A stretch of DNA of 13,856 nucleotides, from positions 1-13,856 of the forward strand of contig JAPOON010000870.1 of the NCBI GenBank assembly GCA_026713405.1, given 5' to 3'. The notes beneath the pieces are model-generated. The model searched no databases. It worked only from the letters and a program-made list of their open reading frames with translations, and was not told the origin of the DNA. Origin of the DNA: Gammaproteobacteria bacterium. Lineage in GTDB: Bacteria > Pseudomonadota > Gammaproteobacteria > Pseudomonadales > Azotimanducaceae_A. A program made the translations under genes and the position numbers. Positions 7,437-13,856 of the stretch are shown piece by piece. Each line of letters opens with the position of its first letter. Within the stretch, counting starts at the first letter, position 1.

Positions 7437-8798
7437 CTAGTGGGTATCCATGTCGCCGTCGATGCCCAGAATCTCGCCGAGCAACCGTTCCCGGTCGACA
7501 ACGCGTCCCTGCTTGATCACGGCTTCGATGGAGCGTGTCGCCCGTATGTCCGTCAATGGATCTTCAGACAGTATCAACAGGTCGGCGCTCTTGCCCGGGG
7601 CCAAGGAGCCGAGCAGCGGTTCCCCGGCAAAGGTCGCCGCGTGGTTCGTCGCGGCGGTGATGGCGGCCAGAGGCGGTACGCCGGCGGCGACCATGAGTTC
7701 CAGCTCGCGATGCACGCTCAGGCCAGGAAACACGCCCGGAACGCCGGTATCGGGGCCTGCGGCAAAAGGAATGCCGGCTTCGTGGATCTTTTTCAGGTTG
7801 CCCATGATCGTCGGCAACTGCCGGGCGATATTCTCCCTCCTGGTGAATGTTTCAAAGTCGTCCAGCGGGCCGCCGGGTCCCAGAGTTTCCAGGGTGACAT
7901 TCGGCACGCTTTCGCGCACCCAGGACGAGTCCGCCCATGCCCGGGTGGCTTTTGGCTCATAGGTATCGTTGTAGATGGACAGAGTCGCCACGTACAGGCT
8001 GCCGTTGACGCGCATCGCCTCCAGGTAGTCGTCGTCGATCCCGCCCGTTACCGAGGAGTGATAAAGGATGTCGCCGCCCGCCCGCAGAACCTCCCGGTGG
8101 CCTTCCAGTTCGTAGACGTGCACGGCGACGGGCAGACCGTGCCGGTGCGCCTCGGCAATCACCCGTTCCATCACATCGCGGCGCAGTTTCGGCATGGCCT
8201 GGTGAAAGGCGCAGCACATCGAATCGTAGAATACCTTCACGAAGTCGACACCGCTTTCCGCCAGCTTCGCGATCGCTGCCGGCGCATCGTCCGGATCGTC
8301 GAGTTCGATCCTCGCATCCGGCTGGTTCGACCCGGCCCAGCCCGCCGGCGCGGTGACGCCAGGCCCGGAGATGAACAGTCTCGGCCCCTCGATCTCCCCG
8401 GATGCGGTCGCTTCCCGCAGCCAAAGGCCGTTGTCGATGGGCTGTACGGAGAAGTGGCAGCCCACCACGCCCCAATACAGCATTTGCTTCAGCACCCGCT
8501 TCTGGTCGTCTACCACGTAGGAGGCGCCGACGTCGACCACGGTGTCGAAACCGCCGCTGATCAGGTGGGCGTGCATGTCGATCAGCCCGGGAATGACGGT
8601 TTTGCCGGAGGCATCGATATGCCCGTCGCCGGTTGGGAGAGAATCGGTCTCGGGCAGAATGCTTCTTATCCGACCGGACTCAATGAAGATGGCATGGCGC
8701 CCCAGCGGCGCTCGGCCGCTGCCGTCGATGACACGCGCGTTGCGGATGACCGTGGGCCCGGCATTGCCGGACTCTGTGGTGAACGATGGTGCTGACAT
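7437..8798 (-). CDS. Metal-dependent amidohydrolase, imidazolonepropionase/prolidase-like
   Basis: This 453-residue hydrolase of the amidohydrolase superfamily likely cleaves an amide or cyclic amide bond in the cytoplasm; no signal peptide is seen. The N-terminal beta-sandwich strand (VIRNARVIDGSG) leads into the metal motif PGLIDMHAHL (H76, H78). Further predicted metal or catalytic residues are K188 (VDFVKVFYD, possibly carboxylated), H227 (VAVHVYE), H247 (ILYHSSV) and D350 (AGPDTGV). The C-terminal signature GSLAPGKSADLLILSEDPL closes the composite domain. This ligand set places it near imidazolonepropionase-like enzymes and the amidohydrolase-fold Xaa-Pro and Xaa-Lys dipeptidases. The substrate is unknown. 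It is first in the minus-strand unit with cupin and Rieske genes and diverges from the sigma-factor gene across about 80 bases. A purine-rich AAGGGGGA directly precedes the start. Confidence 0.92.
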   Translation of the reverse strand: MSAPSFTTESGNAGPTVIRNARVIDGSGRAPLGRHAIFIESGRIRSILPETDSLPTGDGHIDASGKTVIPGLIDMHAHLISGGFDTVVDVGASYVVDDQKRVLKQMLYWGVVGCHFSVQPIDNGLWLREATASGEIEGPRLFISGPGVTAPAGWAGSNQPDARIELDDPDDAPAAIAKLAESGVDFVKVFYDSMCCAFHQAMPKLRRDVMERVIAEAHRHGLPVAVHVYELEGHREVLRAGGDILYHSSVTGGIDDDYLEAMRVNGSLYVATLSIYNDTYEPKATRAWADSSWVRESVPNVTLETLGPGGPLDDFETFTRRENIARQLPTIMGNLKKIHEAGIPFAAGPDTGVPGVFPGLSVHRELELMVAAGVPPLAAITAATNHAATFAGEPLLGSLAPGKSADLLILSEDPLTDIRATRSIEAVIKQGRVVDRERLLGEILGIDGDMDTH

Positions 8799-8826
8799 TC
8801 CCCCTTCCCGGCGCAGACTCTCCCGG

Positions 8827-8855
8827 TTGCTTATCTAGCACAACGACCCCATACT
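8827..8855 (+). promoter_or_regulatory. Possible promoter for the sigma factor-cupin-Rieske-transporter unit
   Basis: TTGCTT (8827-8832) and CATACT (8850-8855) are separated by 17 bases in the 80-base divergent gap. They match consensus at 3 of 6 and 4 of 6 positions, and transcription would start near 8862, leaving a leader of under 20 bases before ATG 8879. On the opposite strand, TGGAAA and TAGATA with a 17-base spacer could serve the amidohydrolase gene. An autoregulated ECF promoter could replace either. This is a weak call by eye. Confidence 0.25.
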
Positions 8856-8878
8856 TTCCAGCCTGAGTAGGGGGGGCA

Positions 8879-9475
8879 ATGGAACCCTCTGCCCTATTGC
8901 AGGACGCGGGCAGAGGAACCGTCCGCATGGGCAATCAGGCGTCAACCAACGAGGAGAAGACTGCGGACTTCGTCGAAGATCTCGTCCGCGCCAATCAGTC
9001 CACGCTTGCCGCCTACATGCGCCGCCGGATTCCCTCGCCAACCGACGCAGCGGATGCGTGCCAGGAGGTTTTCCTGCGCATGTGCCGCATCGACCAACCG
9101 TCTCGCATCAGGAATCCCCGCGCCTTTCTCTTTCAGACTGCCCAGAACATCGTCCAGGATTACTTCCGCAAGCGGCGGGTGAACGAAGTGCCGCTCGGCA
9201 TCGACACCTTTAGCGCCGAGTTGCGGTTGACCAGCCCGTCTCCGGAGCGCGTGCAATATGCCAGGGAGTGGGAGGAGGCCTACCGCGTCGCCATCGAGGA
9301 ACTGACGCCGCGATGCCGGCGGGTGTTCGTCCTGTGCCGGGTCCGTAACTGGCCTCATGCGGAGATCGCCCGCGAACTTGGAATTTCGACGAAGATGGTC
9401 GAGAAATACATGACAAAGGCCCTCGCGCACCTTACCGTCCGGCTCCAGGAGTTCCTGGTGGACGATTTCCATTGA
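8879..9475 (+). CDS. ECF RNA polymerase sigma factor, FecI-like
   Basis: This 198-residue sigma factor would direct RNA polymerase to a small set of promoters. Region 2 covers about residues 36-101 (DAADACQEVFLRM, then NPRAFLFQTAQNIVQDYFRKRR), the part that binds core enzyme and the -10 element. Region 4 covers about 132-186, with a helix-turn-helix in HAEIARELGISTKMVEKYMTKAL for -35 recognition. The NPRAFLFQ and VEKYMTKALAHL signatures are typical of the FecI-like group. Such factors are usually followed by a FecR anti-sigma gene; here none is seen, and a cupin gene follows after 13 bases. The start is ambiguous: ATG 8879 has a G-rich stretch close by, while ATG 8927 (protein of 182 residues) has GAGG about 10 bases upstream. 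It is probably the regulator of its own operon and perhaps of the divergent amidohydrolase unit. Confidence 0.9.
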   Translation: MEPSALLQDAGRGTVRMGNQASTNEEKTADFVEDLVRANQSTLAAYMRRRIPSPTDAADACQEVFLRMCRIDQPSRIRNPRAFLFQTAQNIVQDYFRKRRVNEVPLGIDTFSAELRLTSPSPERVQYAREWEEAYRVAIEELTPRCRRVFVLCRVRNWPHAEIARELGISTKMVEKYMTKALAHLTVRLQEFLVDDFH

Positions 9476-9488
9476 CGAAGGAGTTGCC

Positions 9489-9863
9489 ATGCAAACTGAC
9501 ATGACCGAGCCGAAAGTGATCAGCTTCACCGACGATGCGTTTTCCCGTGAGATCGTGCCCGGAGTGGCCCACATGAAACACACGTTCGGCAACGACACAA
9601 GTGTGGCGTTGTTTAAGGTCGCCAAGGGCAAGGGAAGCTCGTTCCCCAATGTCGAACACAGCCACGGCGAGGAGGTGGCCATCCAGCTCAAGGGAACCTC
9701 CATGCTCTACGCTAACGGCAAGGAATACATCATCCGCGAGGGCGAACTCATCATCGTGCCGGGCGGGCTCGCACACTCGGGCATCTTCTCCGACGACGAG
9801 GAATCCCTGCTGCTGGCGATCGCCACGCCGCGCCGGGAAGATTACGGCGATCCGACCTGGTAG
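9489..9863 (+). CDS. Single-domain cupin protein, copy 2
   Basis: This is a 124-residue single-domain cupin. The predicted metal ligands are H57 and H59 with E61 or E62 in the first motif (VEHSHGEEVAIQLKG) and H96 in the second (VPGGLAHSG). AAGGAG at 9478-9483, 5 bases upstream, supports the start. The gene sits between the sigma factor (13-base gap) and the second Rieske oxygenase (13-base gap), so it is very likely co-transcribed with both. Its role is unknown: it may be a metal-dependent enzyme acting on the pathway intermediate, or a small-molecule sensor. The nearest known parallel for a regulatory role is the cupin domain of the anti-sigma factor ChrR, but the sigma-binding zinc domain of ChrR is absent here. 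Confidence 0.88.
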   Translation: MQTDMTEPKVISFTDDAFSREIVPGVAHMKHTFGNDTSVALFKVAKGKGSSFPNVEHSHGEEVAIQLKGTSMLYANGKEYIIREGELIIVPGGLAHSGIFSDDEESLLLAIATPRREDYGDPTW

Positions 9864-9876
9864 GCGGTTCTGCACC

Positions 9877-11076
9877 ATGAATGTTCAGGCAACGCGCAGA
9901 AAGCACGCGGAACACGACCAGCTCCTCGGGCTTGAGCCCGTGCCGGTCGAGCCCACGATCTCCCGGGAGTACTTCGACCTCGAGAGCGAGCGCATCTTCC
10001 GGCGCACCTGGCTCAACGTCGGCGTGGTAGGGCAGCTGCCCCAGGAGAACAGCTATTTCGTCCACGACATGCCCAACACCGGTGCTTCGGTTTTCGTTAC
10101 CCGCGACAGCCACGGGGAAATCCGGGCGTTCCACAACGTCTGCGCGCACCGCGGCAACCGGCTGGTGCGCACGCAGCGGGGCCAGCGCCTGCGGTTCGTC
10201 TGCGGCTACCACGGGTGGACCTACGACCAGGCCGGGCGGTTGTTGAACGTGCCCGATGAGGACCAGTTTCCGTGCCTCGACAAGTCCCGATCGGGTCTCT
10301 TGCCAGTGGCCGTGGATTGCTGGAAAGGCTTCGTTTTCATCTATCTCAATCCCGAGCCGGCGCAGACCCTGCCGGAGTTTCTGGACGGCCTGTATACGGC
10401 TTTCGATGGCTTTCCCTTCGAACAGGCGCAACTCGCCGGCCGTTATGTGGCTCGGGTCAAGGCCAACTGGAAGGTGTGCATGGACATCGGCTCGGAGGGC
10501 TATCACGTGGCCTACGTGCACCGTTTATCGGCGCCAGATTCGCATATCTCCAAGGAAAATCCCCAGGGCCATCTGCCCAAAGTGCGCCTGTTCGGGTTAC
10601 ACCGGTCGACCGCATTTCGCGCCAACCCGGGTCACAAGCCGACACCGGCGGAAGGCTTCGTGATGCGCCATGCAGCGACCGTGTTGCAAGGTAGCGAAGA
10701 CCAGGCGACACCGGCCGGCCTGAACCTGCACAAGACCGACAACTGGGGGTTCGACACGCACATCCTGTTCCCGAACACGGGTATGTTGATGGGTCCCGGC
10801 TGGTTCGTCACGCATCGCTACTGGCCGGTGGCGGTGGACGAGACCATCTGGGAGACCAGCCTGCACTCGCTGCCGCCGAGATCTTTCGGTGAACGGGCGA
10901 GCCAGGAATTCTCGGCAGTGTTCACCCGCGACCTGATACGGGAAGACTGGGCGCAGGTGCAGAACGTGCAAAAAGGGCTGGCAACCGGGGCGCTCAGCCA
11001 TGTCCAGCTCTCCGATCAGGAAGTCATGGTGCGTCACGCCTACAAGGTCATCGACGATCACGTGCGTACGCCCTGA
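9877..11076 (+). CDS. Rieske non-haem iron oxygenase, alpha subunit, copy 2
   Basis: This is a 399-residue terminal oxygenase. The Rieske cluster ligands are C89 and H91 (CAHRGN) and C109 and H112 (CGYHGW). The mononuclear iron site is MDIGSEGYHVAYVH, with H210 and H215, and a probable Asp ligand in IREDWAQVQNVQ. As in copy 1, the bridging position holds Glu (E207) instead of Asp. The proteins share long blocks (PDEDQF, NWK, MDIG, EGYH, TRDL, REDWAQV, SDQE) and are evident paralogs, though diverged at DNA level. The start at 9877 (MNVQATRRK) follows AGGCGG by 9 bases; the frame is open further upstream only because it overlaps the cupin gene. It is followed 9 bases later by a GPH transporter. 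No ferredoxin or reductase gene lies nearby. Confidence 0.93.
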   Translation: MNVQATRRKHAEHDQLLGLEPVPVEPTISREYFDLESERIFRRTWLNVGVVGQLPQENSYFVHDMPNTGASVFVTRDSHGEIRAFHNVCAHRGNRLVRTQRGQRLRFVCGYHGWTYDQAGRLLNVPDEDQFPCLDKSRSGLLPVAVDCWKGFVFIYLNPEPAQTLPEFLDGLYTAFDGFPFEQAQLAGRYVARVKANWKVCMDIGSEGYHVAYVHRLSAPDSHISKENPQGHLPKVRLFGLHRSTAFRANPGHKPTPAEGFVMRHAATVLQGSEDQATPAGLNLHKTDNWGFDTHILFPNTGMLMGPGWFVTHRYWPVAVDETIWETSLHSLPPRSFGERASQEFSAVFTRDLIREDWAQVQNVQKGLATGALSHVQLSDQEVMVRHAYKVIDDHVRTP

Positions 11077-11085
11077 GTCGACCGG

Positions 11086-12429
11086 GTGACCGACCCCGGC
11101 CGGCTGAGCACCTCCCGGCTGTTCGCTTTCGCCCTGCCGGCCATGCCGCTGGCGGCGTTGTATTCGCCGATAACCGTCTATCTCCCCCCTTTCTACAGTA
11201 CCGAGATGGGCCTCGGTCTCGCGGTGGTGGGCGGCGTATTCATATTTGCCCGGGTCTGGGACATCGTCACGGATCCGGTTCTGGGCATGCTGAGCGACCG
11301 GGTCGCCATACGCGGCAACCGGCGGCGTCCCTGGATGGTCGTCTCCGTACCCCTGTTGCTGGTGACGGTGGTGATGGTGTTCATGCCCCGCGCCGTTGCC
11401 GGCGACGGCGTTTCGGCCGGTTACCTGATGTTCTGGCTGGCGGTCATGTACATCGGTTATACCCTGGCGACCCTATCCCAGTACTCCTGGGCATCGGAAC
11501 TGTCCGCCGACTACAACGAGCGCTCGCGCATCATGGGCTGGCGGGAGTTCTTCCACCTCGGCGGCATGCTCATGGTGCTGAGCCTGCCCGCCGCCATGGA
11601 GTATTTCCAGGGCAATACATCGCTCGGCGACAAGGTGGCGACCATGGGCCTGTACGTGCTGGTGCTGCTGCCGCTCGCCGTGGGGCTTGCGGTCGCCGTG
11701 GTGCCGGAGCATCCGCATCGCCGCAACGTTCAGCTAGATTGGCGGGAGGGCCTCCGCATCCTGATGCGCAATGCGCACCTGCGCCGGGTGCTGGCCACCG
11801 ATCTCGCGGTGGGCATTCCCGGTGGCGTGATGGGTTCTCTGTACGTCTTTTTCATCATGGACGTCATTCGCGCGCCACAGTGGCTGACGGTCATTCTGCT
11901 GGGCTTTTTCGCAGCCGGGCTGATCGGCGTGCCGCTGACCGTGCGGTTGAGTTACCGGGTCGGCAAGCACAATGCCATCATCGGCTGCAGCGTAGCGATG
12001 ATGTTCGTGACGCTGGCTTTCCTGGCTCTCGAACCAGGCGATGTCGTTGCCTTTGCGGTGCTGATCATCGCCTCCGGGCTGGTGTTCAATGGCATCAATG
12101 CGATGCTGCGATCGATCACGGCGGACATTACCGATTACGACCAGGTGCAGTCGGGGTCCAGCCGCGCCGGCCTGTATTACGCGTTGCTGACGCTGACCAG
12201 CAAGATCGGCTACGCGTTTGCCTTGATCACCTACCCGGTACTCGAGTGGCTGGGCTATTCGGCGGGCGGCGAGAGTGGGGCCGGGGCCATCGATGCGCTG
12301 CGCTACACCTTCGTGTTCTTTCCGTTGGCGGCGCTCATCGTTGTTGTTGGCCTGATGTGGAGGTTTCCGCTAGGCATCGAACAGCAACGCGATCTGCAGC
12401 GCTATCTAACGCAAGGCGAGGCCCGGTAA
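11086..12429 (+). CDS. GPH-family cation symporter (MFS_2, MelB-like), copy 2
   Basis: This 447-residue inner-membrane carrier has about 12 predicted membrane segments. The family motif RVWDIVTDPVLGMLSDR occupies residues 56-72; its D59 and D63 correspond to the cation-binding Asp55 and Asp59 of MelB. It then has a basic loop (NRRRPW) and the conserved SADYNERSRIMGWRE, shared almost word for word with copy 1 at 4264-5586. It starts at GTG 11086, 9 bases after the Rieske stop, with no strong Shine-Dalgarno site, so translational coupling is likely. The complete N terminus (TSRLFAFALPAMPLAAL) shows what copy 1 should look like. The substrate is unknown; the position in the sigma-cupin-Rieske operon suggests import of the oxygenase substrate or a related compound. 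Confidence 0.92.
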   Translation: MTDPGRLSTSRLFAFALPAMPLAALYSPITVYLPPFYSTEMGLGLAVVGGVFIFARVWDIVTDPVLGMLSDRVAIRGNRRRPWMVVSVPLLLVTVVMVFMPRAVAGDGVSAGYLMFWLAVMYIGYTLATLSQYSWASELSADYNERSRIMGWREFFHLGGMLMVLSLPAAMEYFQGNTSLGDKVATMGLYVLVLLPLAVGLAVAVVPEHPHRRNVQLDWREGLRILMRNAHLRRVLATDLAVGIPGGVMGSLYVFFIMDVIRAPQWLTVILLGFFAAGLIGVPLTVRLSYRVGKHNAIIGCSVAMMFVTLAFLALEPGDVVAFAVLIIASGLVFNGINAMLRSITADITDYDQVQSGSSRAGLYYALLTLTSKIGYAFALITYPVLEWLGYSAGGESGAGAIDALRYTFVFFPLAALIVVVGLMWRFPLGIEQQRDLQRYLTQGEAR

Positions 12430-12602
12430 GTCAGGCGTCACCCTCCGGTTCCGTCTCGCGCAGCATCACTCTCACCACCACGCAGGAAGTGGACGCATGG
12501 CCAACGACCGCGGCAAGCTACGGCTAAGAAAAGCAAATGTCCGAAACGTGGTGGTTGCGAGGTAGCAATCGTTGGTTGGTTCGAGGGGTAAAACGCGTGC
12601 CG

Positions 12603-12626
12603 TAAAATCGGCCGCTCCCGGGAGGA
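12603..12626 (+). promoter_or_regulatory. Possible -10 element and Shine-Dalgarno site of the flavin monooxygenase gene
   Basis: TAAAAT at 12603-12608 matches the -10 consensus at 5 of 6 positions, but no convincing -35 element sits 16-18 bases upstream. The putative initiation point would be close to the start codon. AGGAG at 12622-12626, 4 bases before ATG 12631, is a good ribosome-binding site and fixes that start. The 200-base gap after the transporter gene favours a separate transcription unit. Confidence 0.35.
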
Positions 12627-12630
12627 GCTT

Positions 12631-13856
12631 ATGGCGAACACTTCTGTGCTTATCGTGGGCGGCGGCCCGGCCGGGCTGACTCTATCGCTGCTTTTGTCGC
12701 GGCTCGGGGTTTCCCACGTTCTCGTCGATCGCAGGCCCGATACTGGCAATCATCCCCGCGGCCGTCTCTACGACGTTTGCACCCTCGAACTCTTCCGGCA
12801 ATTCGGCGTTCAGGCGGAAGTTGAAGAAACGGGCGCCGGTCCGCGCTGGACGGAGTACAACCGATGGTTCGAAAACCTGTCGCGGCCTGAAATCGCCCAC
12901 GTGCACACTGCCTCGTTCCACTCCGTGCCGACTGCCAAGAGCCCCACCATGCCGGTCATGTCCTCGCAGGATTACGTGGAGGACATCCTGTTGCGGCGGG
13001 CGAGGTCTTTTGATGTGGCCGATATCCGGTTTCACACTGAAGCCGGCAACATTGTCCAGGAGGCGGACGGCTGCCGCGCCAGCATCCGCGATCTCGATAC
13101 GGGTGAAACGACGGAGGTGTCAGCCGGTTACATCGTTGCGGCGGACGGCGTCAAGAGTTCGATCCGCGAGCAGATCGGTCTGTCGATGGGTGGCGATCCC
13201 ATCGACGTTCACATGCAGGACGTGCTTTTCAACGCGGATTTGTCCGAATGGTTTACCGGCAACGAAGGCGGAGTGGTGCTGGTGGCCCACGAAATGGGCG
13301 GCGGCGGCTTTCAGCCCATCGATGGCAAGACGCGGTACCGAGCGCAAATCGCCAATTTCCCGCGTGACCGGGAAATCACGGACGCCTATTGCATTGACTG
13401 GATCAAGAGCGCGCTGGGCACGGACAAGGACATTGACATCGAAATCCAGTCGGTGCGCCCCTGGCAATATATCGCCGGTATGGCCAGGGGGTTTCGCAAG
13501 GGTCGCACCATCCTGGCCGGCGATGCTGCCCACGCGTTCATCCCGACCGGGGGCCTCGGCAGCAATGCCGGCTTGCAGGGGGTACGAAATCTTGCCGGGA
13601 ACCTGGCGTGCGTGCTCAAGGGCGTGTCGCCTGACAGCCTGCTCGACACCTATTTCGAAGAACACGGCGCCCTCGCCGCCACACGGATCGAGCAGTCCCT
13701 CAAGATCTCGCGGCTTAATGCCCCGCTCCTCAGTGCCCACTTTGCTGGGCGGGACACCACGCAACAGAAATCCGCCCTCAAACTATGGGGCAACTACGAT
13801 GGGCTGATCCTCGGCTTCGAACATCGCTCGCCGCTGTGTCTGACCGAAGATCCCCC
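12631..13856 (+). CDS. Class A FAD-dependent monooxygenase, PHBH/PheA type (3' end outside window)
   Basis: The first 408 codons are present and the frame is still open at the window end. The enzyme would use NAD(P)H, FAD and O2 to hydroxylate an aromatic or similar compound in the cytoplasm. The N-terminal dinucleotide motif is VLIVGGGPAGLTLS (residues 6-19), with the ribose-binding acidic residue in LVDRRP. The DG motif is in YIVAADGVKSSIREQIG, and the GD motif with flavin contacts is TILAGDAAHAFIPTGGLGSNAG followed by GVRNLAGNLA. This three-motif order defines the group A flavoprotein hydroxylases (FAD_binding_3 family). The related PheA/TfdB enzymes are about 550-600 residues long, so a C-terminal part is probably missing. 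AGGAG 4 bases upstream supports the start. It lies on the same strand as the second oxygenase operon, after a 200-base gap. Confidence 0.9.
   Translation, partial: MANTSVLIVGGGPAGLTLSLLLSRLGVSHVLVDRRPDTGNHPRGRLYDVCTLELFRQFGVQAEVEETGAGPRWTEYNRWFENLSRPEIAHVHTASFHSVPTAKSPTMPVMSSQDYVEDILLRRARSFDVADIRFHTEAGNIVQEADGCRASIRDLDTGETTEVSAGYIVAADGVKSSIREQIGLSMGGDPIDVHMQDVLFNADLSEWFTGNEGGVVLVAHEMGGGGFQPIDGKTRYRAQIANFPRDREITDAYCIDWIKSALGTDKDIDIEIQSVRPWQYIAGMARGFRKGRTILAGDAAHAFIPTGGLGSNAGLQGVRNLAGNLACVLKGVSPDSLLDTYFEEHGALAATRIEQSLKISRLNAPLLSAHFAGRDTTQQKSALKLWGNYDGLILGFEHRSPLCLTEDP

Noticed and set aside
7380..8795. Long plus-strand open frame (471 codons) opposite the amidohydrolase
   Set aside because: The minus-strand frame carries the amidohydrolase metal motifs in order; the plus-strand product shows no family features and is a shadow.
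9601..9876. Upstream extension of the second Rieske gene into the cupin gene
   Set aside because: The extension encodes Arg/Ser-rich sequence unlike any Rieske N terminus and overlaps a well-supported cupin frame. ATG 9877 has a ribosome-binding site.
12821..13807. Plus-strand open frame of 328 codons in another frame within the flavin monooxygenase
   Set aside because: Its product is an Arg/Pro/Ser-rich shadow. The frame beginning at 12631 has the three FAD motifs and stays open to the window end.

Overview
The window is a dense, high-GC, Gram-negative-style segment, probably from a member of the Pseudomonadota. The grounds are a twin-arginine secreted flavoenzyme, a FecI-like ECF sigma factor, Shine-Dalgarno sites of the GGAGG type and strongly G/C-ending codons. 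No rRNA, tRNA, CRISPR, IS element or phage gene was seen. The species cannot be named from the sequence. It reads as a catabolic (accessory metabolism) region: almost every gene is an oxygenase or oxidase, a hydrolase, a transporter or a regulator.

Left part (1-5586, + strand): a 5'-truncated gamma-glutamyltransferase of the YwrD-like type is followed by a Tat-exported FAD oxidoreductase resembling spermidine dehydrogenase. A second block holds an HD-domain protein with the full H...HD...H...H...D metal-ligand pattern of the MIOX/PhnZ diiron oxygenases, a 113-residue helical protein of unknown function, and a GPH-type (MelB-like) cation symporter. The symporter has no normal start codon in the position its paralog predicts.

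Middle part (5627-8798, - strand), read right to left: a metal-dependent amidohydrolase, a small single-domain cupin and a Rieske non-haem iron oxygenase alpha subunit. This unit converges on the first symporter.

Right part (8879-12429, + strand), diverging from the amidohydrolase: a FecI-like sigma factor, a second cupin, a second Rieske oxygenase and a second GPH symporter, closely spaced like an operon. A class A flavin monooxygenase (PHBH/PheA type) begins at 12631 and runs off the window end.

The main structural point is that a cupin / Rieske oxygenase / GPH transporter set occurs twice, in mirror-like layout around the divergent amidohydrolase/sigma-factor intergenic region. Both Rieske proteins carry a Glu where the usual Asp bridges the Rieske cluster and the mononuclear iron, a trait described for carnitine monooxygenase. 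A working model, which is inference only, is uptake by the GPH carriers, oxidative attack by the Rieske, HD-diiron and flavin enzymes, hydrolysis by the amidohydrolase and GGT, and control by the sigma factor with a cupin possibly sensing a ligand. The substrate is not identified, and no Rieske reductase is encoded in the window.
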